A stretch of DNA of 64,000 nt from Burkholderiales bacterium (GTDB lineage: Bacteria; Pseudomonadota; Gammaproteobacteria; Burkholderiales; Burkholderiaceae_C), in assembly GCA_019509985.1 (NCBI GenBank), contig JAEKLF010000046.1, positions 1-64,000 on the forward strand, read 5' to 3'. Below the pieces are notes generated by a model. It saw only the letters and a list, made by a program, of their open reading frames with translations. It was not told where the DNA came from and ran no database searches. How positions within the stretch are numbered: the stretch's first letter is position 1; the number at the start of each line of letters is the position of its first letter. Positions 7,720 to 16,474 of this stretch are shown piece by piece. Both the position numbers and the translations under genes were made by a program.

Positions 7720-8481
7720 ATGAAGATGCAGGGCAACACCATACTCGTCGCCGGTGGCGCAAGCGGCATCGGGCGTGGTCTGGCCGAGCTGCTGGGCCGA
7801 CTGGGCAACGAGGTCATCATCTTCGGGGCGGCCGCGCCGGCCATGGACGGGGTCATGCCGGCTCATCCCGGCATGCAGGCCATCGCACTGGACCTGTCAG
7901 ACCCGTGGAGCGTCGCCGGCTTCGTCGAGCAACTGGGCGCCACACGTCCGAGCCTGAACATGCTCGTCAACGTCTCGATCGCGTTCTCGGTGAAGCACCT
8001 GCCCGGGCTGCATGCGCTGCTGGACGACGACGACACGCTCCAGGCGCTGGAGGCTCAGCGGCTGGGCATCCAGCACCTCACCGGCGCACTGCTGCCGCGC
8101 CTGCGCAATCAGGCAGGGGGCGCAGTCATGAATGTATCCGTGGGGCCGGCGTCGTGGCCGCAGGCCGCGCCGCCGCTGGCGCCCTCGCCGCGGGATGGCA
8201 TGGACGATGGCGTCAATGCCTGCATCCTGTCCGTCAGGAAACGCTGGGCCAGCGCCTGCATCGAGGTGATCGACGTCAGCCCGGGCGGGGAGCGAACAAG
8301 CCGCATGCCTGCTCGCGCGGCTCACGCCATGCCGCTGCCCGAGTTCGTCTCCCGCGTGGCGAACCTGCTGGCCGAAGGTCTGCAGGAAGAGGCCGCCACA
8401 GCGCGGCTGAGGGCACTCTGGCCGGCGCCAAAGCCTCTGGCCCGCAAAACCTCGGTCGGGTTCATCTCGGAGGCTGCCTGA
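7720..8481 (+). CDS. Short-chain dehydrogenase/reductase homologue lacking the catalytic Tyr-Lys pair
   Basis: 253 residues from the ATG at 7720, which has AAGGAGG at 7708-7714. The N-terminus is a Rossmann fold with a TGxxxGIG-type dinucleotide motif (AGGASGIG, residues 11-18), closest in style to the DltE/YdfG-like group. The second half departs from the family. Where SDRs have YSATKAA after the active-site serine, this protein reads APSPRDGMDDGVNACILSVRKRW, with no Y-x3-K. The NNAG motif is also replaced by VNVS. It may bind NAD(P) without reducing a substrate, or use another residue. Divergent from the AraC-type regulator; it is followed convergently, 31 bases on, by the metallo-hydrolase. 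Confidence 0.8.
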   Translation: MKMQGNTILVAGGASGIGRGLAELLGRLGNEVIIFGAAAPAMDGVMPAHPGMQAIALDLSDPWSVAGFVEQLGATRPSLNMLVNVSIAFSVKHLPGLHALLDDDDTLQALEAQRLGIQHLTGALLPRLRNQAGGAVMNVSVGPASWPQAAPPLAPSPRDGMDDGVNACILSVRKRWASACIEVIDVSPGGERTSRMPARAAHAMPLPEFVSRVANLLAEGLQEEAATARLRALWPAPKPLARKTSVGFISEAA

Positions 8482-8512
8482 GTCGTGAGATGCGCCGCTG
8501 CGGCGCGCCGCT

Positions 8513-9478
8513 TCAGCAGCCCGTCGTGCATTGCCCTGTGGCGTCGAACTCCATCGTCTTGCCCGACAGCGGCACGTGCACCGGCACCTTGCTGGCCTTG
8601 ATGAAGGCCTCGGTCTTGCTGCCGGCGCGCAGCTTGCCGTCCACGGTGCCGGCCTCGTTGGCGTGTGAGACGATCACGGAAGCGGGCTTGACGAGCTCGT
8701 TGATGACGTAGGCAGCCTCAGCCGGGCCGGTCGTGTAGACGTCACCGATGTTCATCACCGCGAGCCGCGCCTGGTAGTGCTTGCGCACCACCAGTTCCTG
8801 GTCGCCTGTGATGCCGGTATCGCCCGACAGGTAGGCGACCAGCCCGTTACTGAAGCGCAGCACGTAGCCGGTGGCCAAGCCCACGTCGCCGGCAATGCCG
8901 GCCTCCTTCATGGCTTTGCCGAGGTCGCCGCCGATGTAGTCGGGATCCAGGCCGTTGCTGTGCATGGCCGTCACGGTGGCGATGCGCACGCCACCCACCG
9001 TGACGCTGCCGCCGAAGCGCGCCAGCAGGGAGTCCGCCGGGTTGCCGCCATTGACCTTGAGCTTGGCTGCGAAGAAGGGCGGCATCTCGCTGCCCGTCAC
9101 GATCTTGGCCTTCTTGGCCAGCGCGATGTTCACGGCGCCGGAGTTCGGCAGGTCGGACACCGACGCGTCGGGGCTGGCGCAGGTGCCCGCACCGACCGCC
9201 TTGGTGTGGGAGCCGCCAACGTGGTCGCCATGCATGTGGCTGACCAGGATGACATCGATCTTGCCTAGGCGCGGGTCGGCAGCACCGACGACCGTGCGGC
9301 CCGGGTCATAAAGGACGCGCGTGCCGTTCGGATCCTCAAACACGAGGGCGCGGTCCTGTGCGCAGAACTCGCCGTCAAAGCCGCCCAGCGGCGTGACTTT
9401 GACGGTCTGCGCTAGCGCGGGCAGCGACAGTGTGACCAGCAGGGCGGCCAGGGCCGGGAATGCACGATGACTCAGCAT
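8513..9478 (-). CDS. Secreted metallo-beta-lactamase-fold hydrolase
   Basis: 321 residues from the ATG at 9478 (GGAG just upstream on this strand). The open frame starts 25 codons earlier but without a signal peptide at its front. Residues 1-23 form a Sec signal peptide ending in ALA-Q, so the protein is periplasmic or exported. The zinc-binding HxHxDH motif is intact at H81, H83, D85 and H86 (SHMHGDHVGG); later candidates for ligands are in AMHSNG, SGDTG and VSHANEAG. The family includes UlaG-like lactonases and general hydrolases; the substrate cannot be told. It lies at the 3' side of the exporter operon on the same strand, 138 bases after it, and may be a separate unit. Confidence 0.85.
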   Translation of the reverse strand: MLSHRAFPALAALLVTLSLPALAQTVKVTPLGGFDGEFCAQDRALVFEDPNGTRVLYDPGRTVVGAADPRLGKIDVILVSHMHGDHVGGSHTKAVGAGTCASPDASVSDLPNSGAVNIALAKKAKIVTGSEMPPFFAAKLKVNGGNPADSLLARFGGSVTVGGVRIATVTAMHSNGLDPDYIGGDLGKAMKEAGIAGDVGLATGYVLRFSNGLVAYLSGDTGITGDQELVVRKHYQARLAVMNIGDVYTTGPAEAAYVINELVKPASVIVSHANEAGTVDGKLRAGSKTEAFIKASKVPVHVPLSGKTMEFDATGQCTTGC

Positions 9479-9616
9479 GGGGTCTCCTCGCCGTGGTGCG
9501 TTTGCAGGGATACCTGAGGCAGCCGGCAGCCTACTCCAACGCCGGCCAGGCACCTAAGGTTGCCGCGGCCGTCGTTCACGTCACACGCGCATCCACCAGA
9601 GCACGGAAAAATCCAG

Positions 9617-10933
9617 TCAGAGCTCCCGCAGCGCCGTCGTCACCGGCAGGCTTGCCGCCCGCACCGCCGGGAACAGGCCGCCGACAAAGCCGATGGCCAG
9701 CGCCCACTTGATGCCCTGCCACAGCAGTTCCGGCGACACGGCCAGGTTGAAACTGAGCTTGCCGACCGAGCCCGCAGCCATCGTCGAGGCTTCGAAGCCG
9801 TTGAACACCAGCCAGGCCACCAGGCCGCCGATGAGCCCGCCGACTAGGGCCAGCAGCGTGGTCTCCAGCATCACGGCGACGACGACCGGCATGCCGCGAA
9901 AGCCAATGGCGCGCAGCGTGGCTATTTCTCGAGCCCGCGTCGCGACGGCCGCGAACATCGTGTTCAGCGCGCCGAACACCGCGCCCACGGCCATGATGGC
10001 GCCCACCGTGATGCCGATGATGCGCAGGATCTTGGTCATCTGCTCGCTCTGCTTGGCGAAGAACTCCAGCGTCGTCGTGGCCTTGACCTTGAGCTGCGGA
10101 TTGGCTTCGAGGGCGTCGCTGAAGGCCTTGATGGCAGCCGGGCTGTCCAGCTTGACCGTCGCCGAGTTGCGACCGGCACCGCGCCGGTAGGTGTCGTTGA
10201 CGACGGTGGCATCGCCCCAAAGCTCGGACTCCATCGCGTCGCCCGAGGCGAAGATGCCGACGATGGTCCATGGCTGGTTGCCGAGCTTCAAGGTCGCGCC
10301 GACCTTGAGCCCCTCGAACTGGCGCACCGCGCCCTTGCCGATGACGAGTTCGCGCAAGCCGGGCTGGAAGGTCTTGCCCTCGATGATCTTCACGTTGGGC
10401 CGCACGACGAAGGCGGCTTCGCTGACACCACGCACCTGGGCGCTGCCCTCGTCGCCGGTCTTGCTGCCCTTGACCGGCAGGTTGGCCGCCACCACGGTCT
10501 CGGCCGAGATGATGGGCTCGCCCTTGGCATTGCGGGCAACGCCGGGTGCTTGCTCGATCTGGATGAGATCCTCACGGCTGAGCGAGGACGAGACCTCGTT
10601 GGCCGAGGCGCCGCGCATGACGATGGCGGTGTCCAGGCTGCCGGAGTTGCGCAGCGTCTGGGCATAGCCCTCGGCCATAGCCAGCAGGGCCACGAGCACG
10701 CCCACCACGCCGGCGATGCCGACGACGATGACGGCCGAGGAGCCGAGGCGCTGCGTCAGCGTGCTGATGCCCACCGACGTGACGGAGCGTGCCTGCGCGC
10801 CGCTGCGGAACAGGAACATCCATGCCGCCAGCAACACGGCCACCGCCAGCGCACCCTGCCAGGGGATCAGCACCCAGGCGACGAGCACGACGACCAGCAG
10901 CAGGAAGAGACCGAGGTTCTTCAGGAATTTCAT
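9617..10933 (-). CDS. FtsX/MacB-like ABC transporter permease (second of two)
   Basis: 438 residues. Membrane helices lie near residues 7-42 and 66-90, then a large periplasmic MacB_PCD-like domain (about 95-300), then three helices at about 310-430 that form the FtsX domain (ending in FVGGLFPAVRAASLPVTTALREL). That is the layout of MacB-type permeases, which move substrates by mechanotransmission in the periplasm. The start is one base after the stop of the first permease, so the two are almost surely translated together and may form a heterodimer. Part of the operon with the adaptor and the ATPase upstream. Substrate unknown. Confidence 0.88.
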   Translation of the reverse strand: MKFLKNLGLFLLLVVVLVAWVLIPWQGALAVAVLLAAWMFLFRSGAQARSVTSVGISTLTQRLGSSAVIVVGIAGVVGVLVALLAMAEGYAQTLRNSGSLDTAIVMRGASANEVSSSLSREDLIQIEQAPGVARNAKGEPIISAETVVAANLPVKGSKTGDEGSAQVRGVSEAAFVVRPNVKIIEGKTFQPGLRELVIGKGAVRQFEGLKVGATLKLGNQPWTIVGIFASGDAMESELWGDATVVNDTYRRGAGRNSATVKLDSPAAIKAFSDALEANPQLKVKATTTLEFFAKQSEQMTKILRIIGITVGAIMAVGAVFGALNTMFAAVATRAREIATLRAIGFRGMPVVVAVMLETTLLALVGGLIGGLVAWLVFNGFEASTMAAGSVGKLSFNLAVSPELLWQGIKWALAIGFVGGLFPAVRAASLPVTTALREL

Positions 10934-10934
10934 G

Positions 10935-12104
10935 TCATGCCCTCCCTGTCAAAGCGTCGGTGATGTTGACGCGCATGGCGCGCAGCGCCGGCATCGCGCC
11001 GACCGCCAGGCCGAACACCAGCGCCAGACCAACGCCGATCAACCAGCTCGCCACGCCTGCCGCGGGCAGGTTGAGCGCACCGCCGCTGCCCGCGCTGACG
11101 ACGGGGCCGATGACGCTCGCCAGGACTAGGCCGACGACGCCACCGATCAGCAGCAGAAGCACCGACTCGGCCAGCACCATGCCCAGCACGCTCTCACCGG
11201 AGAAGCCCAGTGTCTTGAGCACCGCAATCTCGCCGGTGCGCTCGCGCACGGCCTGCATCATGGTGTTGCCGGCCAGCAGCAGCAGCGTGAAGAAGACCGC
11301 GCCCATGATGGAGGTGACGATGAGGTTGATGTCGGCCAGCTGCTTCATCCAGCTGGACATGGCGGCCTGTTCGGTCAGCGTGCGCGTCTCGTGATCGGAG
11401 TTGGCCGAGATCTCGTCGATGGCCTTGAGCACGCGGTCGGCCTGGTTCACGTCCTTCACTCGCGTGACGTACCAGCCCACGTTGCCCTGGTTCCAGGGCG
11501 TCGTGTCGTCGAAGTACTTCCAGTTCAGCAGGAACATCTGGTCGTACCAGGCGCCGGACTTCCTGTCGGCCACGTGGATCAGGCCGACGATCTTGAAGGG
11601 CCAGTTCTGGCTGCCGTTCTTGTCCGGGAAGATGGTGGACTGCATGGGCACCTGGTCGCCCACCTTCCAGCCAAACTTGCGCGCCAGGCCCTCGCCGACG
11701 ATGGCGCCGTCCTTGGTCTCGGCGAAGGCCTTGCGCGCCTCGGCGGAGACTTCCATCTCGGGATAGATGTCCAGGTAGTTGGGCGCGACGGCGAAGCTGA
11801 AGACCTGGTTCTCCGGCTTTTGGTAGGCACCGCCGAACCAGTTGGCAAAGGTCGTGTCCTTGACGCCGTCGATCTGCATGATCCGTGCGCCCAGGGACAT
11901 CGGCAGCAATTGGATGAAGCTCAGCTTGGAGCTGGTCTGCAACCTTTGAGCGCCATTGGCGCTCTTGCCCGCCTGGTCGAAGCCGACGCGCACCGCGTCC
12001 AGCAGCCCGAACAGCAGGAAGGCCGTGATGATGGAGACCAGCGTCAGGAAGGTGCGCAGCTTGCGCCTGAACAGCGCCGCCCAGATCAGGTGGAGGTATT
12101 TCAT
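10935..12104 (-). CDS. FtsX/MacB-like ABC transporter permease (first of two)
   Basis: 389 residues. An N-terminal helix (about 17-40, with the RRKLRTFLTLVSIITAFLLFG segment typical of MacB-like permeases) is followed by a periplasmic MacB_PCD-like domain (about 45-260) and three C-terminal helices of the FtsX domain (TSIMGAVFFTLLLLAGNTMMQAVRERTGEIAVLKTLGFSG and after). It starts 19 bases after the ATPase gene and ends one base before the second permease. Two different half-permeases with one ATPase point to a heterodimeric transporter, unlike the fused MacB of enteric bacteria. Confidence 0.88.
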   Translation of the reverse strand: MKYLHLIWAALFRRKLRTFLTLVSIITAFLLFGLLDAVRVGFDQAGKSANGAQRLQTSSKLSFIQLLPMSLGARIMQIDGVKDTTFANWFGGAYQKPENQVFSFAVAPNYLDIYPEMEVSAEARKAFAETKDGAIVGEGLARKFGWKVGDQVPMQSTIFPDKNGSQNWPFKIVGLIHVADRKSGAWYDQMFLLNWKYFDDTTPWNQGNVGWYVTRVKDVNQADRVLKAIDEISANSDHETRTLTEQAAMSSWMKQLADINLIVTSIMGAVFFTLLLLAGNTMMQAVRERTGEIAVLKTLGFSGESVLGMVLAESVLLLLIGGVVGLVLASVIGPVVSAGSGGALNLPAAGVASWLIGVGLALVFGLAVGAMPALRAMRVNITDALTGRA

Positions 12105-12123
12105 GGCATCACCTCATGCGGCT

Positions 12124-12810
12124 TCAGGCAGCGACTTGCTCGACGAGGGTGCCCTTGTCGAGGTGCAGCGTGTGGCTGGCGCGGGCGGCGGCGCGCGGGT
12201 CGTGGGTGACCATGACGATGGTCTTGCCATGCTCGCGGTTCAGTGCCTGCAGCAGCGTCAGCACGTCCTCGGCCGACTGGCGGTCCAGGTCACCGGTGGG
12301 CTCGTCGCAGACCAGCAGCGTCGGGTCCGACACGATGGCCCGGGCGATGGACACACGCTGCTGCTGGCCACCCGACAGCTCGGTAGGCTTGTGCGAAGCG
12401 CGGTCCGCCAGGCCGACGAGCTGCAGCGCGATGGCCGCGCGCTTCTTGCGCTCGGCCGCAGAGAGCTTGGTCAGCAGCAGCGGCAGCTCGACGTTCTTCT
12501 GCGCCGACAGCGTGGGCATCAGGTTGTAGAACTGGAACACGAAGCCGACCCGGGATGCACGCCACTTGGCCAGCGCCGCGCCCGAGAGCTGGTCGATGCG
12601 CTCGCCGCCCACGGTGATCGCGCCGCCGCTCGGTGCGTCCAGGCCGCCCATCAGGTTCAGCAAGGTGGTCTTGCCCGAGCCCGACGGGCCCATCAGCGCG
12701 AGAAAGTCGCCCTGTTGAACATCCAGGTCGATGTGGTGCAGGACCTCGACCTTCTGCTTGCCGCGTGTGTAGACCTTGGAGAGATCGCGAACTTCAATCA
12801 ATGCAGCCAT
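12124..12810 (-). CDS. ABC transporter ATP-binding protein (MacB/LolD-like)
   Basis: 228 residues, the normal size for this class. Walker A is at 41-49 (GPSGSGKTT), the signature at 145-152 (LSGGQQQR) and Walker B with the catalytic glutamate at 165-170 (LLVCDE, E170); the D-loop and the switch histidine (MVTHDPR) are also present. It supplies ATP hydrolysis for the two FtsX-type permeases downstream. The adaptor gene lies upstream on the same strand after a 137-base gap that holds a GC-rich double hairpin, which could lower or uncouple expression between adaptor and ATPase. Confidence 0.94.
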   Translation of the reverse strand: MAALIEVRDLSKVYTRGKQKVEVLHHIDLDVQQGDFLALMGPSGSGKTTLLNLMGGLDAPSGGAITVGGERIDQLSGAALAKWRASRVGFVFQFYNLMPTLSAQKNVELPLLLTKLSAAERKKRAAIALQLVGLADRASHKPTELSGGQQQRVSIARAIVSDPTLLVCDEPTGDLDRQSAEDVLTLLQALNREHGKTIVMVTHDPRAAARASHTLHLDKGTLVEQVAA

Positions 12811-12903
12811 GTCAGTCCTCCATTGCGTTTCGGTCAGCTCGTTGCGTGAGCCGGTTGATCAAGCGGCCGCCGTGGAACTGGCTTTGCCAGGCCACTGGTG
12901 GCG

Positions 12904-12930
12904 CCCCCTTGAGGGGGCCGGCGAAGCCGG
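12904..12930. repeat. GC-rich double hairpin, possible dispersed repeat
   Basis: Two inverted repeats lie next to each other: CCCCC-TTGA-GGGGG at about 12904-12917 and CCGGC-GAA-GCCGG at 12918-12930, followed by a G-rich TAGGGGGTGGG. The block sits between adaptor and ATPase genes of one operon. Its look is that of the intergenic palindromic units scattered in many Burkholderiales genomes, but it occurs once in this window, so that is inference. It could also act as an attenuator. Confidence 0.4.
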
Positions 12931-12947
12931 TAGGGGGTGGGCGAGGT

Positions 12948-14291
12948 TCATTCCTTGCTCACAACGGTTGAACCCTGTTTCAGCTCTGCAGGTGGTGCGA
13001 CGACGACCGTCTCGCCCGCCTTCACGCCGGCCGTGGCCAGCTTGAACTTGCCCACATCGGCACCCAGCTGGACCGCGCGCTGCTCGACGCGGTTCTCATG
13101 CACGACGAACACGACCTGCGCGCCGTCGCGCTGCGCGATGGCATCCGGCGGCACCAGCGCGCCAGGCACCGGCGCAGTGTCCGCCTTGGGCTTGGTCGCC
13201 AGGAAGCTGACGCGCACACCCATGTCGGGCACGAGCCGTTCATCCTTCTTCTCCAGTGCCACGCGCACCTTGACCGTGGCCTTGCCGCGGTCGGCGCTCG
13301 GGATGACCGCCACCACGTGGGCAGGGATCTTCCAGTCCGGGTAGGCGTCGAGCACCGCCTCGCAGGGCATGTCGGCCTTGACCTGGGCGATGTAGGCCTC
13401 ATTGACGTCGACGTTCACTTCCAGCGAGTCCATGTCGACGATGGTGCCCACGCCGGTGCGGGTGAAGCCGCCGCCGGCGGACAGCGGCGAGATGATTTCG
13501 CCGACCTGAGCGGAGCGCGCGGTGACGACGCCGTCGAAGGGCGCTCGCACGGTGGCGTAGTCGAAGTTGACGCGCGCCTGGCGGGCCTGCGCCTGCGCGG
13601 CCTCGATCTGGCGTTGCGCGACATCGAGCTGGGCCGTGTAGGTCTTCACGGCCGTGGCTGTCTGCTCCTGGGTCTGGCGCGTGGTCATGCCGCTGGCGGC
13701 CAGCTCCGCCTGGCGGCGGGCGTCGGCCTCGGCCTGCGCCAGTTGCGCGCGCAACTGGGTCTGCGTGGCCTGGGCGCTGTGCACCTGGGCGTCAGCCGCC
13801 GCGAGGCCGGCCCTGAGGCCGCTGTCGTCCAGCCGGGCCAGCACCTGGCCCTTCTTGACCTTGAAGCCCTCGTCGATCAGCACCTCGGTCAGCGTGCCGG
13901 TGATCTGGGCCGAGACGGTTGCCATGCGGCGCGCCGTGACATAACCGGTCGCCTGCAGTACCGCGTCGGTACTGGCGCCCTGGCCGTTGGCGCGCACGGT
14001 CGCCATCTGCACGGGGATGGGCTTGTGTCCGGACAGCCACCACCAGGCCCAGACGCCGCCCAATCCCAGGAGCACCACGGCGACGATCAGCGCCCAGACC
14101 CACTTGGGCGGCCCACCTTCATGATCCTCACGATGCGAGCCGTCAATGCGCAGCTCCTTCAGCAATCCGGTATCGATGACTCGCTCCTGAATGTCTGGCA
14201 CCGCCGGCCACTTGGCCCGCAGGCAGTCCGGCCTGTTCGGCCACCCAAATGCAACCCGGCGCGCATTGTGCAGTGGCTGCTGCCACAGCAT
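12948..14291 (-). CDS. Periplasmic adaptor subunit of a MacAB-type exporter (HlyD/RND family)
   Basis: 447 residues in the longest form. The first 40 or so look unlike a normal N-terminus, and a TTG at 14165 would give a shorter protein that still keeps the membrane anchor; no ATG lies between, so the start is uncertain. The anchor is near residues 65-86 (WVWALIVAVVLLGLGGVWAWWWL). A lipoyl-like half (QITGTLTEVLIDEGFKVKKGQVLARLDD), a long coiled-coil hairpin (about 160-235), the second lipoyl half (ATVRAPFDGVVTARSAQVGEII) and a beta-barrel domain follow. It would link the ABC transporter to an outer-membrane channel such as TolC; no channel gene is in the window. Confidence 0.88.
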   Translation of the reverse strand: MLWQQPLHNARRVAFGWPNRPDCLRAKWPAVPDIQERVIDTGLLKELRIDGSHREDHEGGPPKWVWALIVAVVLLGLGGVWAWWWLSGHKPIPVQMATVRANGQGASTDAVLQATGYVTARRMATVSAQITGTLTEVLIDEGFKVKKGQVLARLDDSGLRAGLAAADAQVHSAQATQTQLRAQLAQAEADARRQAELAASGMTTRQTQEQTATAVKTYTAQLDVAQRQIEAAQAQARQARVNFDYATVRAPFDGVVTARSAQVGEIISPLSAGGGFTRTGVGTIVDMDSLEVNVDVNEAYIAQVKADMPCEAVLDAYPDWKIPAHVVAVIPSADRGKATVKVRVALEKKDERLVPDMGVRVSFLATKPKADTAPVPGALVPPDAIAQRDGAQVVFVVHENRVEQRAVQLGADVGKFKLATAGVKAGETVVVAPPAELKQGSTVVSKE

Positions 14292-14463
14292 GTCAACAAT
14301 CGATGGACGGCAGCCAGCGGTCGTGAATCGCCCGTTAGGGGTGATGAATGGTAGCCAAGGCCATCAAGCGGCGTCGATAGGACCACCCTGCGTGAGGCCT
14401 CGCGCGGCTGGCCAGACTCAAGCTGCGGCCGGCGCGATGGCAGATTTCGGCCGGTTGTGCCCG

Positions 14464-15111
14464 TCAGCTGGCGACCAGACCGTTGCGGATGGCGTAGACC
14501 GTCAGCTCGGAGTTGTTCGTCAGGCCCAGCTTCTCCAGCACGCGGGCGCGGTAGACGCTGACCGTCTTGGGGCTGAGCATCAGCTCCTCGGCGATGTCCG
14601 ACAGGCGCTTGCCCGAAGCGATCATCACCAGGGTCTGCAGCTCGCGGTCGGACAGCTTGTGGTGAGCCTGCTCGGTGACGGGCGCGGTGAGGCTCTCCAC
14701 CAGCATCTGCGCGATCTCGGGCGTCACGTATTTGCGGCCCTGGGCCACGGTGCGCACGGCCTGCACGAGGGTCGCCGGATCGCCGCCCTTGTTGACGTAG
14801 CCGTAGGCGCCGGCCTTCAGCGCGCGGATGGCGTACTGGTCCTCCGGGTACATGGAGACGATCAGCGTACGCACCGCGGCGCCCTCGTCCTTGAGCACGT
14901 GCAGCACGTCAAGGCCCGAGCGGCCGGGCATGTTGATGTCCAGCACCAGCACGTCGCAGGGGTTGTCCTTGCCCAGCGTGTGCAGCAGGCCGCGCAGTTC
15001 CGTGTAGTCGCCCGCCTCGCCGATGACCTCGATGTCCTGCGCGTCGGCCAGCGTGTCGCGGATGCCGCGGCGGATCAGGCCGTGGTCGTCGCAGAGGATG
15101 ACCTTGATCAC
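14464..15111 (-). CDS. NarL/FixJ-type response regulator
   Basis: 215 residues from a GTG at 15111; the longer open frame runs into the kinase gene and is not real. The receiver domain (residues 1-120) has the acidic pair at D8-D9 and the phosphorylation site at D58 (VLVLDINMPG). The LuxR-type helix-turn-helix is at about 152-210 (LSDRELQTLVMIASGKRLSDIAEELMLSPKTVSVYRARVLEKLGL). The GTGA start overlaps the kinase stop by four bases, so the pair is translationally coupled. The kinase just upstream is the expected partner. Targets are unknown; the genes downstream in the same direction belong to the exporter operon, 172 bases away, and could be one target. Confidence 0.93.
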   Translation of the reverse strand: MIKVILCDDHGLIRRGIRDTLADAQDIEVIGEAGDYTELRGLLHTLGKDNPCDVLVLDINMPGRSGLDVLHVLKDEGAAVRTLIVSMYPEDQYAIRALKAGAYGYVNKGGDPATLVQAVRTVAQGRKYVTPEIAQMLVESLTAPVTEQAHHKLSDRELQTLVMIASGKRLSDIAEELMLSPKTVSVYRARVLEKLGLTNNSELTVYAIRNGLVAS

Positions 15112-16238
15112 ACACGCCCCCAGATGGAGTTGCCGAGATCCTTGCCGAAGTCGGTCGAGTCGTCCAGCGCGTCGATGGCGTCCTGCGCCAGCGGCACGGT
15201 CAGGATGAGGCTGGTGCCCTGGCCCGGCGTGCTGGACAGGTCCACCCAGCCGCCCACGGTCGCCGCGCGCTCGTGCAGGCCGCGGATGCCGAAGGAGCGC
15301 TCCTTGGCCAGGTCCCCCGCTGCGATGCCGCGGCCGTTGTCGCGGATCTCGAGCGTCAGCACGCCGGAGTCCAGGCTGAGTTCGATGTCGACGCGGCTCG
15401 CGCCCGAGTGTTTGGATACATTGGTCAGCGCCTCCTGCGCCGTGCGATAGGCCACCAGCGGCACGCCGGGCGGCAGCGCGAGGCGCTCGTCGCCGACGCG
15501 CAGGCCGGCCTCGATGCCGGTGCGGCGCTCGAAGCGCGCCGTCATCCACTGCAGCGCGGCCACCAGCCCCTGCTCCAGGATGGCCGGGCGCAGGTTGTGC
15601 ATGATGCGCTGGCTGGCGTCGATGGCCGAGCTGACCGTCTCCAGCGCCGCGGCGACGCGCTGGCGCACCTCGGGCTCGGTGGCGTGGCGGTCGATCCAGG
15701 CGAGGTCGAACTTGATGGCGGTGAGCGAGCCGCCAACGTCGTCATGGATCTCGCGGGCGATGGCCGCGCGTTCCAGCTCCACGCTGGTCTGCAGGTGGCC
15801 GGCGAGCTGGTGCAGGCGGTGCTTGGACTTGACCAGTTCCTGGTCTGCCGTCAGCCGCGCACGCTCGTTCTCGACCGCCTCGATGGCGTGCAGCAGCGCT
15901 GGCGCCAGGCGGTTCAGGTTGTTCTTCAGCAGGTAGTCGGACGCACCGTTGCGCATCGCGGCCACGGCGGTGTCCTCGCCGATCTCGCCGGAGACGAGGA
16001 TGAAGGGCGTCAGCAGCTGCTTCTCCTTCAGCGCCTCCAGCACCTCCAGGCCCGAGTAGCCCGGCAGGTTGAAATCCGAGATGATGGCGTCCCACGGGCG
16101 GTCCAGCGCCGCCAGCACGGCCGGCAGCGCATCCAGTCTTTCCATCTCGACCTTGAGCCCGGCGCGGTTGAGCTGGGCAAGGATGAGTTGGTGGTCGAGC
16201 TCGGAATCCTCGACATGCAGCACGCGCAGGATCCGCAT
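15108..16238 (-). CDS. Soluble sensor histidine kinase with N-terminal receiver (NarL-partner type)
   Basis: 376 residues from the ATG at 16238, chosen because GGAG lies six bases before it; an earlier ATG at 16265 lacks such a site. Residues 1-120 are a receiver domain with phosphorylation site D55 (IISDFNLPG). A coiled-coil linker leads to the HisKA_3 dimerisation domain with the phospho-accepting H165 (AIAREIHDDVGGSLTAIKFDLAW), then a GHKL ATPase domain (ALTNVSKHSG, EIRDNGRGI, SFGIRGLHERAATVGG). No membrane segment is seen, so the kinase is cytoplasmic and its input may come through phosphorylation of its own receiver. It overlaps the response regulator by four bases. Confidence 0.92.
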   Translation of the reverse strand: MRILRVLHVEDSELDHQLILAQLNRAGLKVEMERLDALPAVLAALDRPWDAIISDFNLPGYSGLEVLEALKEKQLLTPFILVSGEIGEDTAVAAMRNGASDYLLKNNLNRLAPALLHAIEAVENERARLTADQELVKSKHRLHQLAGHLQTSVELERAAIAREIHDDVGGSLTAIKFDLAWIDRHATEPEVRQRVAAALETVSSAIDASQRIMHNLRPAILEQGLVAALQWMTARFERRTGIEAGLRVGDERLALPPGVPLVAYRTAQEALTNVSKHSGASRVDIELSLDSGVLTLEIRDNGRGIAAGDLAKERSFGIRGLHERAATVGGWVDLSSTPGQGTSLILTVPLAQDAIDALDDSTDFGKDLGNSIWGRV

Positions 16239-16474
16239 CGCCTGCTCCACACCAGAAATCGTCATGGGGGCGCAGTATGCCGCCGCCCGAGGCCCGTGAC
16301 GCGGGTCGTTTGGCGCGCACACTCAACGCAGTTCAGACCGGTAATACGGCTCGTTCTCGCGACATCTCAAGGTCGACAGCTGCCGAAAAACGGGTGAACA
16401 TGCCATGATGCATTCGCCCTGAGGGAATCCACAGGGCGTCGAGACAAGAAGCAGCATCCCCTCGCGGAGCCACG

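Noticed and set aside
16382..16389. GCCGAAAA upstream of the CheZ-like gene as a sigma-28 -10
   Set aside because: No TAAA lies 15 bases before it; the nearest TCAA has only 11 bases of spacing.
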